This document shows, one piece after another, positions 1 to 8,732 of a stretch of DNA of 38,857 nt. The stretch comes from Deltaproteobacteria bacterium. GTDB taxonomy: Bacteria > Myxococcota_A > Polyangia > DRWM01 > JAAZOP01. Location of the stretch: contig JACRCZ010000052.1 in NCBI GenBank assembly GCA_016218765.1, positions 1-38,857 of the forward strand. The letters run 5' to 3'. How positions within the stretch are numbered: the stretch's first letter is position 1; each line of letters opens with the position of its first letter. The position numbers were made by a program, and so were the translations under genes. The notes beneath the pieces are model-generated. The model saw only the letters and a list, made by a program, of their open reading frames with translations. It did not search any database and was not told where the DNA came from.

Positions 1-1
1 C

Positions 2-2869
2 CTGATCGGTGCGCGGCTGGAAACGATCCGCGTCGCCGAGGACCGGCGCCTGTTCCGCACCGCGATGCAGGCCGAGGGGCTCGACGTCCCGCGGTCGTTC
101 CTCGCGGCGACGGTCGATGCCGCGCTGGCCCAGGCGCCCGAGATCGGCTACCCGCTCGTCGTCCGCCCCAGCTTCACGCTCGGCGGCCAGGGCGGCGGCA
201 TCGCCTACAACGTCGAGGAGCTGCGCGAGATCGCGCGCCGCGGGATCGAAGCCTCGCCGATCGGCGAGGTGCTGGTCGAGGAGGGGGTCCTCGGCTGGAA
301 GGAGTTCGAGCTCGAGGTGATGCGCGACCGGCGCGATCGCTTCGTCGTCGTCTGCTCCATCGAGAACGTCGATCCGATGGGCGTGCACACCGGCGACTCC
401 GTCACCGTCGCCCCGGCGATGACGCTCACCGACGTCGAGTACCAGGCGATGCGCGACGCCGCGAAGCGGGTCATCCGCCGGGTCGGCGTCGAGACCGGCG
501 GGTCGAACATCCAGTTCGCCGTGCACCCCGAGACGGGGCGCATGGTCGTGATCGAGATGAACCCGCGCGTCTCGCGCTCCAGCGCCCTGGCCAGCAAGGC
601 GACCGGGTTCCCCATCGCAAGGATCGCGGCCAAGCTGGCGGTGGGCCGCACCCTGGACGAGATCCGCAACGACATCACGAAGGAGACCCCGGCCAGCTTC
701 GAGCCGTCGATCGACTACGTGGTGGTCAAGGTCCCGCGCTTCGCCTTCAAGAAGTTCCCCGGCGTCCGCGACACGCTCGATACCCAGATGCGCTCGGTCG
801 GCGAGGTCATGGCCATCGGCCGCACGTTCCCCCAGGCGCTGCAGAAGGCCCTGCGCTCGCTGGAGATCGGCCGCGCCGGCCTGGGCGCGGACGGAAAAGA
901 GGAGGCGACCGCGGAACGGATGCGCGAGCGACTGGTCACGCCGCACCCGGCACGCCTCTTCTGGGTCCAGAGCGCTTTCCGCGCGGGGATGACGATCGAC
1001 GAGGTGCAGCGGCTGACGAGGATCGACCCGTGGTTCCTGCACCAGATGCACGGGCTGCTGGAGACCGAGCGCGAGATGGCCGCGGCGGCATCCCCCGCGA
1101 CCCTCCCGGCCGAACTGCTGCGCGAGGCGAAGCGCGACGGGTTCTCCGACAAGCAGATCGCTCACTTGACCCGGACGGACGAGGACGCCGTGCGGGCGCG
1201 TCGGCACGAGCTGGGGATCGTGCCGACGTACAAGACCGTCGACACGTGCGCGGCGGAGTTCGCGGCGTCCACGCCGTACCACTACGGCACGTACGAGGAC
1301 GAGGACGAGGTGCGGCCGTCGGACAAGCGCAAGGTGATGATCCTCGGCGGCGGACCCAACCGCATCGGGCAGGGGATCGAGTTCGACTGCTGCTGCGTGC
1401 ACGCGGTCGAGGCGCTGCGGGCGGCCGGGTACGAGACCATCATGGTCAACTGCAACCCGGAGACCGTCTCGACCGACTTCGACACCGCCGATCGGCTGTA
1501 CTTCGAGCCGCTCACGGTCGAGGACGTCCTGGAGATCGCGGCGCGCGAAAAGCCCGTCGGGGCGATGGTGCAGTTCGGCGGCCAGACGCCGCTCTCGCTC
1601 GCGGGCGCCCTGGAGAAGAACGGCCTCAAGATCCTCGGTACGACGCCCGACGCGATCGACCTGGCCGAGGACCGAGGGCGCTTCGGCGCGCTGCTCGACC
1701 GGCTCCAGATCCCGCGGCCGGACTACGGCATGGCGCGGTCGCTCGCCGAGGCGCGCGAGGTCGCGCAGAAGATCGGCTACCCGGTGCTCGTCCGCCCGTC
1801 GTACGTGCTCGGCGGCCAGGCGATGGCCGTGTGCTACGACGAGAGCCGGCTGGCGGGGTTCCTCGAGGCGGCGATGTGCGCCGCCGAGGGCCGCCCGATC
1901 CTCGTCGATCGCTTCCTGGAGGACGCGTTCGAGGTCGACGTCGACGCGCTGGGCGACGGCACGCACGCGGTCGTGTGCGGCATCATGCAGCACGTCGAGG
2001 AGGCCGGGATCCACTCCGGCGACTCCGTCGCCGTGCTGCCGACGTGGAAGGTGCGCGCGGACCACCTGGAGACCATTCGCAAGTACACCAAGGACCTCGC
2101 GCTGGCGCTGGGCGTGCGCGGGCTCATGAACGTGCAGTACGCGATCTTCGAGCAGCGGGTGTACGTGCTGGAGGTCAACCCGCGGGCGAGCCGCACGGTG
2201 CCGTTCCTGTCCAAGGCCCTGGGGATCCCGTTCGCGAAGATCGCGGCGCGGCTGATGATGGGCAGGACGCTGGCGGAGGAGGGGCTCCTGGAGGAGCCGA
2301 AGCCGCGCGGGTACTCGATCAAGGCGCCGGTGTTCCCGTTCGACCGGTTCCCCGGGTTCGACCCGGTGCTGGGGCCCGAGATGCGCTCGACGGGGGAGGC
2401 GTACGGCTGCGACGCGGAGTTCGGGCTGGCGTTCGTGAAGGCGATGATGTCGGCGGGGCAGACGCTGCCGGCGCACGGGACGGTGTTCCTGTCGGTCAAC
2501 GACCGGGACAAGGACGAGATCGTGCCGATCGCGCGGACGTTCAGCGAGCTGGGCTTCCGGCTGGTGGGGACGCAGGGGACGGCGGCGCGCCTCCGGCGCG
2601 AGGGTTTTTCGTGCGACGCGGTGTTCAAGGTGAACGAGGGCCGGCCGCACGTGGCGGACCGGATCTTCAACGGCGAGATCGACCTCCTCATCAACACGCC
2701 GCTCGGCGGCGCCTCGTACTACGACGAGCACGCGATGCGCCGTGCCGCGATCACCTGCCGCGTCCCGATCCTCTCCACGCTCTCCGCGGCACGCGCCGCG
2801 GCCGAGGGCATCGGGCGGCTGCGGGCGAGCGTGCTCACGGTTCGGGCGTTGCAGGAGGAGCGGCGGTAG
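2..2869 (+). CDS. carB: Carbamoyl-phosphate synthase large subunit (5' truncated by window edge)
   Basis: Makes carbamoyl phosphate from bicarbonate, ATP and glutamine-derived ammonia for pyrimidine and arginine synthesis, as a cytosolic complex with the CarA amidotransferase. The frame is open from base 2 and reads [18 protein letters not shown], which aligns near residue 115 of the E. coli protein, so about 110-115 N-terminal residues lie outside; the ATG at 65 is internal. Visible in order: most of the first ATP-grasp half ([42 protein letters not shown]), the oligomerisation region ([20 protein letters not shown]), the second synthetase half ([56 protein letters not shown]) and a C-terminal MGS-like regulatory domain ([22 protein letters not shown]). 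All expected blocks are present and no frameshift is seen. No carA is visible; it may lie to the left. Identity is very secure. Confidence 0.98.
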   Translation: MIGARLETIRVAEDRRLFRTAMQAEGLDVPRSFLAATVDAALAQAPEIGYPLVVRPSFTLGGQGGGIAYNVEELREIARRGIEASPIGEVLVEEGVLGWKEFELEVMRDRRDRFVVVCSIENVDPMGVHTGDSVTVAPAMTLTDVEYQAMRDAAKRVIRRVGVETGGSNIQFAVHPETGRMVVIEMNPRVSRSSALASKATGFPIARIAAKLAVGRTLDEIRNDITKETPASFEPSIDYVVVKVPRFAFKKFPGVRDTLDTQMRSVGEVMAIGRTFPQALQKALRSLEIGRAGLGADGKEEATAERMRERLVTPHPARLFWVQSAFRAGMTIDEVQRLTRIDPWFLHQMHGLLETEREMAAAASPATLPAELLREAKRDGFSDKQIAHLTRTDEDAVRARRHELGIVPTYKTVDTCAAEFAASTPYHYGTYEDEDEVRPSDKRKVMILGGGPNRIGQGIEFDCCCVHAVEALRAAGYETIMVNCNPETVSTDFDTADRLYFEPLTVEDVLEIAAREKPVGAMVQFGGQTPLSLAGALEKNGLKILGTTPDAIDLAEDRGRFGALLDRLQIPRPDYGMARSLAEAREVAQKIGYPVLVRPSYVLGGQAMAVCYDESRLAGFLEAAMCAAEGRPILVDRFLEDAFEVDVDALGDGTHAVVCGIMQHVEEAGIHSGDSVAVLPTWKVRADHLETIRKYTKDLALALGVRGLMNVQYAIFEQRVYVLEVNPRASRTVPFLSKALGIPFAKIAARLMMGRTLAEEGLLEEPKPRGYSIKAPVFPFDRFPGFDPVLGPEMRSTGEAYGCDAEFGLAFVKAMMSAGQTLPAHGTVFLSVNDRDKDEIVPIARTFSELGFRLVGTQGTAARLRREGFSCDAVFKVNEGRPHVADRIFNGEIDLLINTPLGGASYYDEHAMRRAAITCRVPILSTLSAARAAAEGIGRLRASVLTVRALQEERR

Positions 2870-2874
2870 GCGGC

Positions 2875-2906
2875 GAGCGGTCGAGCGGTCGAACGGTCGA
2901 GCGGTA
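2875..2906. repeat. Short 8-bp tandem repeat after carB
   Basis: Four head-to-tail copies of an 8-mer (GAGCGGTC, GAGCGGTC, GAACGGTC, GAGCGGTA) start six bases after the carB stop codon. No role can be read from it. Confidence 0.6.
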
Positions 2907-2953
2907 GCGGGGCGGGGTACGGCGGTCGGCGGTCGGGCCGCACCACGGCCCTA

Positions 2954-2985
2954 CCCGTAACCGAACCGCGGGCTTTAGCCCGCGG
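2954..2985. repeat. REP-like palindromic repeat, copy 1
   Basis: The core CCGCGGGCT-TT-AGCCCGCGG (2966-2985) is a perfect 9-bp inverted repeat. With the preceding CCCGTAACCGAA it forms a 32-bp element that recurs with four mismatches at 18645-18676. This looks like a dispersed REP-type palindrome. It could also fold as a hairpin in the carB 3' region, but no T-tract follows, so it is not called a terminator. Confidence 0.7.
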
Positions 2986-3015
2986 CTGCCGCCGTCGCCC
3001 TCGTCCATGTCCCTT

Positions 3016-3044
3016 TTGACGGAACTGCCCGCACGACGTAGGGT
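3016..3044 (+). promoter_or_regulatory. Predicted promoter of the VapC-like gene
   Basis: TTGACG (3016-3021), 17-bp spacer, TAGGGT (3039-3044). The expected start point seven bases past the -10 is base 3051, the first base of the GTG start codon, so the transcript may be leaderless. The -10 also sits in a G-rich stretch (GGTGGAGGGG) that could serve as a ribosome binding site if transcription starts earlier. Confidence 0.5.
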
Positions 3045-3050
3045 GGAGGG

Positions 3051-3527
3051 GTGCGGAACGTCTATCTCGACACGACGATCCCGAGTTTCCTGGTGACGAC
3101 CCGCGACGACGCTCTATCGGCGGCGCGGCGCCAGATGACGTTGCGCTTCTGGGAGTCCTACGCCGAGCGGTTCCGCCTTTTCGTGTCCGCCTACGTCGAG
3201 GCCGAGATCGCAGCCGGGCAGTGGCCGGGCCGCGAGGACGCGCTGGCGAGGATCGCGGCGCTGCCGCGCTTGCCCGTCACGCCGGCGGTGGACGTGGCGG
3301 TAGCGACGTACATCCGGACGCACCTGATGCCCGCCGACGCCGAGGGAGATGCCGCGCACCTGGCGTGCGCTTCGGTTCACGGAATGGACGTCCTGCTGAC
3401 GTGGAACGTGCGGCATCTGGCGAATCCGCTCAAGGTCGATCGCCTGCAGGTGATCAACCGTCGCCTGGGCCTCGTGACGCCCGTGCTTTGCACGCCCGAG
3501 GCCCTGCTGGAGGACGACGATGCCTGA
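3051..3527 (+). CDS. PIN-domain ribonuclease, VapC-family toxin
   Basis: 158-residue PIN-domain protein, a size typical of VapC-type toxins, which are Mg-dependent endoribonucleases. The N-terminus (VYLDTTIPSFL) carries the first acidic residue, Asp7; further candidate metal ligands are Glu50/Glu52, Asp100 in DAEGDAAHLA, and the block MDVLLTWN near residue 112. The motif pattern (YLDTTIPS at the start, HGMDVLLTWN, then VICTPE-like VLCTPEALL at the end) matches a VapC subfamily usually encoded beside a 60-90 residue partner. The start is GTG at 3051. It overlaps the downstream small gene by 8 bp, so the two are probably translationally coupled. Toxicity and RNA target are inferred from family only. 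Confidence 0.82.
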   Translation: MRNVYLDTTIPSFLVTTRDDALSAARRQMTLRFWESYAERFRLFVSAYVEAEIAAGQWPGREDALARIAALPRLPVTPAVDVAVATYIRTHLMPADAEGDAAHLACASVHGMDVLLTWNVRHLANPLKVDRLQVINRRLGLVTPVLCTPEALLEDDDA

Positions 3528-3720
3528 GCCCCGTGACCTCATCGACGAGCTCCGGGAGGTCCGCCGCCGCTTGTGGGTGGAGCACGGCGGCACGCCGGAG
3601 AGCGTCTGCAACTGGCTGCGTTCGCTGGACGCGGACCACCCGGAGAAGCTCGGCGTCCCCCCGCCGCGCACCCTGACGGACGACGAAATCGACGAGATCG
3701 TCCGGACGTTCGGCGGGTAG
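3520..3720 (+). CDS. Small partner of the PIN toxin (putative antitoxin)
   Basis: 66-residue, charged protein starting at an ATG 8 bp inside the end of the PIN gene. It opens with an amphipathic helix-like stretch (DLIDELREVRRRLWVEHGG) and ends with TLTDDEIDEIVRTFGG. No DNA-binding domain is recognised. Small proteins beginning with a similar DPIVEEVRxVR-like helix are often found beside this VapC subfamily, so an antitoxin role is a reasonable inference. The gene order, toxin first, is the reverse of the common antitoxin-first layout. Confidence 0.6.
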   Translation: MPEPRDLIDELREVRRRLWVEHGGTPESVCNWLRSLDADHPEKLGVPPPRTLTDDEIDEIVRTFGG

Positions 3721-3780
3721 CGACCGCGACCGACGTCTGTGCCGAGCGGGGAGGGGTGCGTCCTTCGCCTCGGCCTTGCG

Positions 3781-3808
3781 TTGACAATCCCACGTCGGTC
3801 CTTACCTT
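3781..3808 (+). promoter_or_regulatory. Predicted strong promoter of the 3858 gene
   Basis: TTGACA (3781-3786) is a perfect -35, followed by a 16-bp spacer and TACCTT (3803-3808). Predicted start near 3815, giving a leader of roughly 43 nt that contains the hairpin at 3826-3842. Confidence 0.6.
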
Positions 3809-3825
3809 CCGCGGGTCTTTTTTCC

Positions 3826-3842
3826 GCCTCCCGTCGGGAGGC
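3826..3842 (+). promoter_or_regulatory. 5'-UTR hairpin with a GGGAGG arm
   Basis: GCCTCCC-GTC-GGGAGGC is a perfect 7-bp stem with a 3-nt loop, just after a run of six T (3818-3823) and 15 bases before the ATG at 3858. The 3' arm is Shine-Dalgarno-like but rather far from the start. It may stabilise the leader or affect translation; the role is inferred. Confidence 0.5.
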
Positions 3843-3857
3843 ATCCGGGGGTGCATC

Positions 3858-4208
3858 ATGGCAGTGAATTCGGGATTGCTGATCGGATGGACGAGGCCGT
3901 ACGTCGGGCGCGAGAAGACGGCCCAGCCCAAGTTCGAGGAGTACATCGGGTACCTGGCCAAGCTCCAGGCCGAGAAGAAGATCGAGAGCTTCGAGCCGGT
4001 GCTGTGCGACCCGACCGGGCACGACACGCTCGGCGGCTTCTTCCTCGTGCGCGGCGACCAGGCGCGCCTCGCCGAGATCCAGCGCACCGAGGAGTGGAGG
4101 GACTGGCTGGCCTTCGGGACGTACAACCTCGACGGCTTCCGCATCGTCGGGTGCGCGCTGGGGGAGTCGATCCCCGACCGCATGAAGCGCTGGCAGAAGC
4201 AGTTCTAG
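3858..4208 (+). CDS. Conserved hypothetical protein, dimeric alpha/beta-barrel-like
   Basis: 116-residue soluble protein (MAVNSGLLIGWTRPYVGREK). A beta-strand start, a mid-region KIESFEPVLCDP...GGFFLVRGD and a helix LAEIQRTEEWRDWL are reminiscent of small ferredoxin-like EthD/ABM-type dimeric barrels, and similar short proteins starting MAVNSG..VGW.RP..GRE are known as hypothetical proteins. No catalytic residues can be assigned. The ATG at 3858 is chosen because the open frame further upstream has no coding character and a promoter lies at 3781-3808. It appears to be monocistronic and well expressed. Confidence 0.72.
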   Translation: MAVNSGLLIGWTRPYVGREKTAQPKFEEYIGYLAKLQAEKKIESFEPVLCDPTGHDTLGGFFLVRGDQARLAEIQRTEEWRDWLAFGTYNLDGFRIVGCALGESIPDRMKRWQKQF

Positions 4209-4279
4209 CAGGCGAGGCCGGCGGCTCCGAGCGAAGAGTCATCGCGCATCGGGCGCGCGGGCTGCAGCCTGTTTGCGGA

Positions 4280-4462
4280 TCCGGAAAGGGAGAGGTGGGA
4301 AGGTCGGCTGGGGAGCGGGGGAGGGTCCGGGTGCGGATGCCCGTGGCGCGGCGCCCCGCCCGCCCTGAGCCGGGTCGAAGGGGCGCCGCGCCCCGGCACC
4401 TGCACCACCGCACCGCGCCACCGCGCCAGTCGGCCTCCCCACCTCTCCTTGTCCCCTCCGGA
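4280..4462. repeat. Large imperfect palindromic element (MITE-like or dispersed repeat)
   Basis: This region fills most of the 342-bp gap between two genes and holds no ORF of its own. The outer arms pair: TCCGGAAAGGGAGAGGTGGG (4280-4299) against the reverse complement of 4437-4462, with a small gap. The inner arms are exact: GGCGCGGCGCCCC (4345-4357) and GGGGCGCCGCGCC (4380-4392), and flanking GGTGC.G.TGCC bases also match in inverted orientation. The centre carries CCCTGAGC...GTCGAAGGG, a palindrome-like sequence seen again at 24212. No transposase is present. It may be a non-autonomous element or a large structured RNA. Confidence 0.65.
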
Positions 4463-4550
4463 AGAGAAGGGGCTTCCCTCGCCGCTCGCCTCGTGGGATG
4501 GTCGGTCGCGTCGCAGTGCGCCCGCAAGGGCCCGGGGCGATCGAGGTGCC

Positions 4551-5411
4551 ATGCGGTTCCTCTTCGTGGTCGACCTGCACGGGGACGAGGAGTCGTACGA
4601 GACGGCCCTCCTCGTCGCGCGTGAGGGCGGCGCCGCGGCGGTCGTCAACGGCGGCGACCTCCTGACCCACGGCCTGCGCAACGCGTTCGCCGGGCAGCGC
4701 GCGTTCCTGCGCTGGCTGCGGGGCCACTGGTCCGCGGCCCGCGACGCCGGTCTGGCCAACTTCGCCATGTTCGGCAACGATGACGCCCGCGCCCTGGTTG
4801 GCGAGCTCGACGCGATGGCCGTCGACGGCCTCGTAACGCGCCTGGACGGCGGCGGGTGGATCGACCTGCCGGGCTCCGGAAGCGACCGCACCGGCGCCGG
4901 CGGCTGGACCGTGCTGGGCTTCCCTTGGGTCCCCGACCCGCCGTTCCGGCTCAAGGACTGGTGCCGGCACGACGACCGGGCGCGCCGGAGTCCGCCGCAG
5001 TTCGGCACGCCGTTGTTCTCGACGCCCTCAGGGCTGGTCGACGCGGAAGCGGACGCGCTGGCCCGCCTGCCGACCATCGAGGACGAGCTGGCGGCGCTGC
5101 CCGCGCCGCCCGATCGCGCCCGGGCCATCCTGGTCGCCCACGGCCCTCCCGCGGGCATCGGCCTGGGGACGACCGGCGACCGGCGCGACGTCGGCTCCCA
5201 GGCCTCCGCGCGCTACCTGGAACGCTCGGGCTTCCCGCTCTCGCTCCACGGCCACATCCACGAGTCGCCCCATGTCACCGGACGCTGGTGGGGCCGCCTG
5301 GGCCGGACCGTGTGCGTCAACCCCGGCGCCATGGAGCGTCCTCCGTGGGTGCTCGTGGACCTGGACGCCCGGACCCTCGAGCACCGCACGCTGGGGGCGA
5401 CGACATTCTAG
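4551..5411 (+). CDS. Calcineurin-like metallophosphoesterase
   Basis: 286-residue cytosolic phosphoesterase with the binuclear-metal motifs in order: DLHG (Asp8, His10), NGGDLLTHG (Asp36), GNDD (Asn76), VAHGPP and GHIHES near the C-terminus. GNDD replaces the usual GNHD/GNHE, so the histidine after Asn is missing; some Icc-like branches share this. The substrate cannot be predicted. The ATG at 4551 directly precedes the strand MRFLFVVDLHG; sequence before it has no family similarity and belongs to the repeat-rich gap. It is followed by a lipoprotein gene with its own promoter. Confidence 0.88.
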   Translation: MRFLFVVDLHGDEESYETALLVAREGGAAAVVNGGDLLTHGLRNAFAGQRAFLRWLRGHWSAARDAGLANFAMFGNDDARALVGELDAMAVDGLVTRLDGGGWIDLPGSGSDRTGAGGWTVLGFPWVPDPPFRLKDWCRHDDRARRSPPQFGTPLFSTPSGLVDAEADALARLPTIEDELAALPAPPDRARAILVAHGPPAGIGLGTTGDRRDVGSQASARYLERSGFPLSLHGHIHESPHVTGRWWGRLGRTVCVNPGAMERPPWVLVDLDARTLEHRTLGATTF

Positions 5412-5431
5412 GGAGGGCGGCCGCCCCGGAC

Positions 5432-5460
5432 TGGACCAACCGCCGTTTCCGGTGCATACT
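5432..5460 (+). promoter_or_regulatory. Predicted promoter of the 5539 lipoprotein
   Basis: TGGACC (5432-5437), 17-bp spacer, CATACT (5455-5460). Both hexamers are 4/6 to consensus. Exactly the same pair and spacing occurs at 18554-18582 on the minus strand, before another lipoprotein. Confidence 0.45.
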
Positions 5461-5538
5461 CATCCGACTTTTCGCAGCGGCGCCGACCCGAAGGGGGGTG
5501 TGGCGCCAACCAGCGTGGAAGAGGAGGACGGAGAAGCG

Positions 5539-6399
5539 ATGAACCGGAAGATCTTGTGGTCTGTGGCGATCGTGGGCGCGATGGCCCTCGTGCTCTCGGG
5601 CATCTCCTGCGGCGACGACGACGTCAACCCGTCGGACGGTGGCGACGTCCGCGACGAATCCGGCGGCGGGGACGTCGTCGACGAAGGCGGCGGCGGCGCC
5701 TGCCCGCCCACCGCGATCGCCGGCGGCATCTCCACCATGCGCCTGCGCCGGCTCAACATCACCGCCCCCGAAGCCATGCGCAACCGCATCCTCCAGCAGC
5801 TCATCAATACTTCCATGGACGACGAGCTCTTCATCTGGCTCATGCGCTTCGACGGCATCGGCTCCGGGACCATCAACCTCGAGACCGGCTCCGGACAGGC
5901 CGCCACCGCCGCGGCCACCTACTCCTTCCTGCCCGACCCCTACCCGCCGGACAGCATGATCATGGCCGAGACCGACCTCGACTTCTCGCTCTCGGGCGAC
6001 CCGATTCCCAGGCTTGACGTGCCCATGTGGTCCGAGGGCGATGCCTTCCCGGATCCGCCCCTCCTCGTCCTGCCGCTGCGCGAGCTGGACATCTCGGGGA
6101 CCTTCAGCGCCGACCACCTGACCATCGGCTACTTCGACGAGACGGCCGCCGACTGGGTCGATGGCGGCCTGCTCCAGGGCAAGGTCACCGTCGCCGACGC
6201 CCAGGCCACGGTCATCGAAGACCTCGGCATGACCCTCTGCGGCCTCATCTCCGGCAACACCGGCGTCGCCAGCGACCCCTCCGACGACTGCAACCCCGCC
6301 GATCGCCCGTGGGACAACGAGCCCGACGCCATGGTCGGCACCGACGAAGCGTACTTCATGACCGGCACCATCTCCGCCTCCGCCGTCTGCATCGAGTAA
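5539..6399 (+). CDS. Putative lipoprotein with Gly/Asp-rich linker
   Basis: 286-residue exported protein. The N-terminus (MNRKILWSVAIVGAMALVLSG) is a signal peptide ending in a Cys at GISC; the -3 position is Gly, not the usual Leu, so the lipobox is atypical. CGDDD and a Gly/Asp/Glu-rich linker follow, then a globular domain from about residue 54 (ACPPTAIAGGISTMRLRRLNI). Phrases such as LPLRELDISGTFSADHLTIGYFD and late Cys residues (MTLCGLI, DDCNPAD, SAVCIE) suggest a disulfide-bearing beta-rich fold. Function unknown. The ATG at 5539 follows a purine-rich GAGGAGGACGGAGAAG ribosome binding region. It is the first of five CGDD-type lipoproteins in the window. Confidence 0.8.
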   Translation: MNRKILWSVAIVGAMALVLSGISCGDDDVNPSDGGDVRDESGGGDVVDEGGGGACPPTAIAGGISTMRLRRLNITAPEAMRNRILQQLINTSMDDELFIWLMRFDGIGSGTINLETGSGQAATAAATYSFLPDPYPPDSMIMAETDLDFSLSGDPIPRLDVPMWSEGDAFPDPPLLVLPLRELDISGTFSADHLTIGYFDETAADWVDGGLLQGKVTVADAQATVIEDLGMTLCGLISGNTGVASDPSDDCNPADRPWDNEPDAMVGTDEAYFMTGTISASAVCIE

Positions 6400-6482
6400 C
6401 CCTGGCCTCCCCGCTTCAGTCGTTGTAAGCTACGCGCCCAACGACGGCATCCCACGATCCGTCGGGGGAAGGAGGAAGCGCG

Positions 6483-8645
6483 ATGAAGACCCGCGTTTCG
6501 CTTGCCATCTGGCTCATCCTGGGGGTGCTCGCCGGCTGCGGCGACGATGCCTCGTCCGAGGACGCCGACATTCTCGAGGAGACCGGCGACGAAGCCGGTG
6601 ACGTCACCGGCGACGACGGACTCGACACCGAGGACGGCGATATCCCCGAAACCACCGAAACCGATACCGAAATCGAGGCCGAGACCGACGCGGCCGACGA
6701 CGGCGACGCCGAGGAAACCGACGTCCCGTTCTGCGCCGCCAACCCCGACGGCACCCCGTGCGACGACGGCGACCTCTGCACCACCGGCGAATCCTGCTCC
6801 GGCGGAATCTGCAGCGGCGGCACCGCGGTCACCTGCGACGACTCCGATCTCTGCACCGACGACGCCTGCGACCCCGCGACCGGCGATTGCGCCTACACCC
6901 CCAACACCGCCCCGTGCGACGACGGCGACCCCTGCACCCTCGACGACGCCTGCAACGCCGGCGATTGCGCCTCGGGCGCCCCACGCGACTGCACCGCCTT
7001 CGACGACGATTGCAACGTCGGCCGCTGCAACTCCCTCGACGGCACCTGCTACGCCGACCCCGTCGCCGACGATACCCCGTGCGACGACCTCGACGCCTGC
7101 ACCTCCGGCGAGCTCTGCGCCGCGGGCCTCTGCGGCGGCGCCACCACCACCGACTGCTCCGCCCTCGACGATCAGTGCAACCTCGGCGTCTGCCTCCCCG
7201 CCGACGGCACCTGCGCCGCCGAACCCGTCCCCGACGACACCGCCTGCGACGACCTCGAAACCTGCACCACCGCCGACGTCTGCCTCGCCGGCGCCTGTAC
7301 GGGCGTCCGACCCGACGTCGACGGCGACGGCTACTCCGCCCTCGGATGCCTCGACGGCGACGACTGCGAGGACACCCTCTGGGACGTCAACCCCGGCGCC
7401 GTCGAAGGCCCCGTCGGGCGCGCCACCTGCTTCGACCGCCTCGACGACGACTGCGACGGCTTCTCCGACTTCGCCGATACCGCCTGCGACGGACTCGACT
7501 TCGGCATCCTCGACTCCCCGGCCACCGCCGAGGTCAACGCCGGGGCGATGTCGCCCCTCATCCGCTGCCGCGCCTACGAGCCGGGCGAGACCGAGACCCC
7601 CGGACCCATGACGGGCCTCACCGTCCAGGTCGGCGTCGGCCCGTACCGCACCGATCCCACCGACAGCGCCGCCTGGACCTGGTCCGCCATCGATTACCTC
7701 GGCCAGGGCGGCCCGAGCAGCTTCTCCGACGTCTTCGCCGGCTCCTTCGCCGCCCCGGCCCCGGGCCAGTACAGCTACGCCTGCCGCTTCTCCACCGACG
7801 CCGGCACCACCTGGCTCTACGCCGACACCGACGGCAACGGCGCCGCCTCCCCGGCCAACGGCATCCAGGTCGATCGCCTCGGCACCGTCACCGTCATCGT
7901 CAACAACCACCTCCTCCTCACCGAAGTCTGCGTCGTCTCGACCGGTCGCGAGTTCGTCGAAATCCACAACCCCACCGCCAACCCCGTCGACCTCTCCAAC
8001 TACTTCCTCACCGATACCGCCGACTCCATGACCACCTGGCGCTACTGGGACCTCGTCACCGGCTCCGGCTCCATCCGCTCCTGGGACTTCGTCGCCCACT
8101 TCCCCGCGGGCTCCACCATCCCCGCCGGCGGACGCATCACCATCGCCATGGGCAGCGCCGTCAACTTCAACCTCAACTTCAGCGCCGACCCCGACTACGA
8201 GCTCTGCCCGGGCTCGCCCGACGACGGCTCCGTCCCCAACATGGTCCCCGCCTGGCTCGGCGCCGCCTGCGGCGCCACCGGACCGCTCAACAACTCCTCC
8301 GAGACCCTCGTCCTCTTCTACTGGAACGGCACCACCGACCTCGTCCAGGACGTCGACATCTTCCAATGGGGCAACACCGACGAAGCCGTCGTCAAGACCG
8401 GCATCACCCGCGACGGACCCGACGCCGGCACCGGCACCTCCGCCTACCTCTCCGACTCCGCCGTCGCATCCCAGTTCGCCTACACCCCGGCCCCGCACGC
8501 GACGACCGCCACCTTCGAACGCCTCGAGCTGGGTGAGAGCACCGAATCCTCCTCCGGCGGCAACGGCATCACCGGCCACAACGAGCCCAGCGAGGACTAC
8601 ACCACCACGTGGCGCACCTCCACCGCCGCCACCCCCGGCACCTAG
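6483..8645 (+). CDS. Surface lipoprotein with Cys-rich repeats, MopE motif and lamin-tail domain
   Basis: 720-residue exported lipoprotein with signal peptide and good lipobox (LGVLAGC), then CGDD and an acidic linker to about residue 80. Residues ~82-275 hold five CDDxDxCT...C..G.C repeats, similar to the Dickkopf/disintegrin-like repeats of myxobacterial surface proteins. Near 278 comes a MopE-type metal-binding motif (DVDGDGYSALGCLDGDDC, then DRLDDDCDGFSDF). After a beta-rich section, a lamin-tail domain begins near residue 476 (LLTEVCVVSTGREFVEIHNP) with typical PVDLSNYFLTD and RITIAMGS phrases. Likely a cell-surface binding or adhesion protein; no catalytic residues seen. The ATG at 6483 follows GGGGGAAGGAGG. 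Codon third positions are strongly C-biased. Confidence 0.9.
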   Translation: MKTRVSLAIWLILGVLAGCGDDASSEDADILEETGDEAGDVTGDDGLDTEDGDIPETTETDTEIEAETDAADDGDAEETDVPFCAANPDGTPCDDGDLCTTGESCSGGICSGGTAVTCDDSDLCTDDACDPATGDCAYTPNTAPCDDGDPCTLDDACNAGDCASGAPRDCTAFDDDCNVGRCNSLDGTCYADPVADDTPCDDLDACTSGELCAAGLCGGATTTDCSALDDQCNLGVCLPADGTCAAEPVPDDTACDDLETCTTADVCLAGACTGVRPDVDGDGYSALGCLDGDDCEDTLWDVNPGAVEGPVGRATCFDRLDDDCDGFSDFADTACDGLDFGILDSPATAEVNAGAMSPLIRCRAYEPGETETPGPMTGLTVQVGVGPYRTDPTDSAAWTWSAIDYLGQGGPSSFSDVFAGSFAAPAPGQYSYACRFSTDAGTTWLYADTDGNGAASPANGIQVDRLGTVTVIVNNHLLLTEVCVVSTGREFVEIHNPTANPVDLSNYFLTDTADSMTTWRYWDLVTGSGSIRSWDFVAHFPAGSTIPAGGRITIAMGSAVNFNLNFSADPDYELCPGSPDDGSVPNMVPAWLGAACGATGPLNNSSETLVLFYWNGTTDLVQDVDIFQWGNTDEAVVKTGITRDGPDAGTGTSAYLSDSAVASQFAYTPAPHATTATFERLELGESTESSSGGNGITGHNEPSEDYTTTWRTSTAATPGT

Positions 8646-8691
8646 CGGAGCGAGGACCCTCGGTCCGCATGTCGTTCGCCCCCAACCCCCG

Positions 8692-8722
8692 CCTCTCAGC
8701 GCCCTCAGCGCCTCAGCGGTGA
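8692..8722. repeat. Dispersed CTCAGCG-type repeat
   Basis: Three degenerate 9-10 bp units (CTCTCAGCGC, CCTCAGCGC, CTCAGCGGTGAG) fill the short gap before the permease gene. This resembles the widespread CTCTGCG/CTCAGCG intergenic repeat family. The upstream GGACC-CTC-GGTCC hairpin near 8654 has no T-tract. Confidence 0.5.
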
Positions 8723-8732
8723 GTTCCCCTCC

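Noticed and set aside
65..67. ATG as the true start of CarB
   Set aside because: The 21 codons before it encode conserved CarB sequence, so the gene enters from outside the window.
2966..2985. Intrinsic terminator of carB
   Set aside because: Perfect hairpin but no T-run follows, and the element recurs inside another gene; treated as a REP-like repeat.
6403..6436. Promoter for the 6483 gene around GTAAGCTACG
   Set aside because: A possible -10 (TAAGCT) exists, but no acceptable -35 at 16-18 bp.
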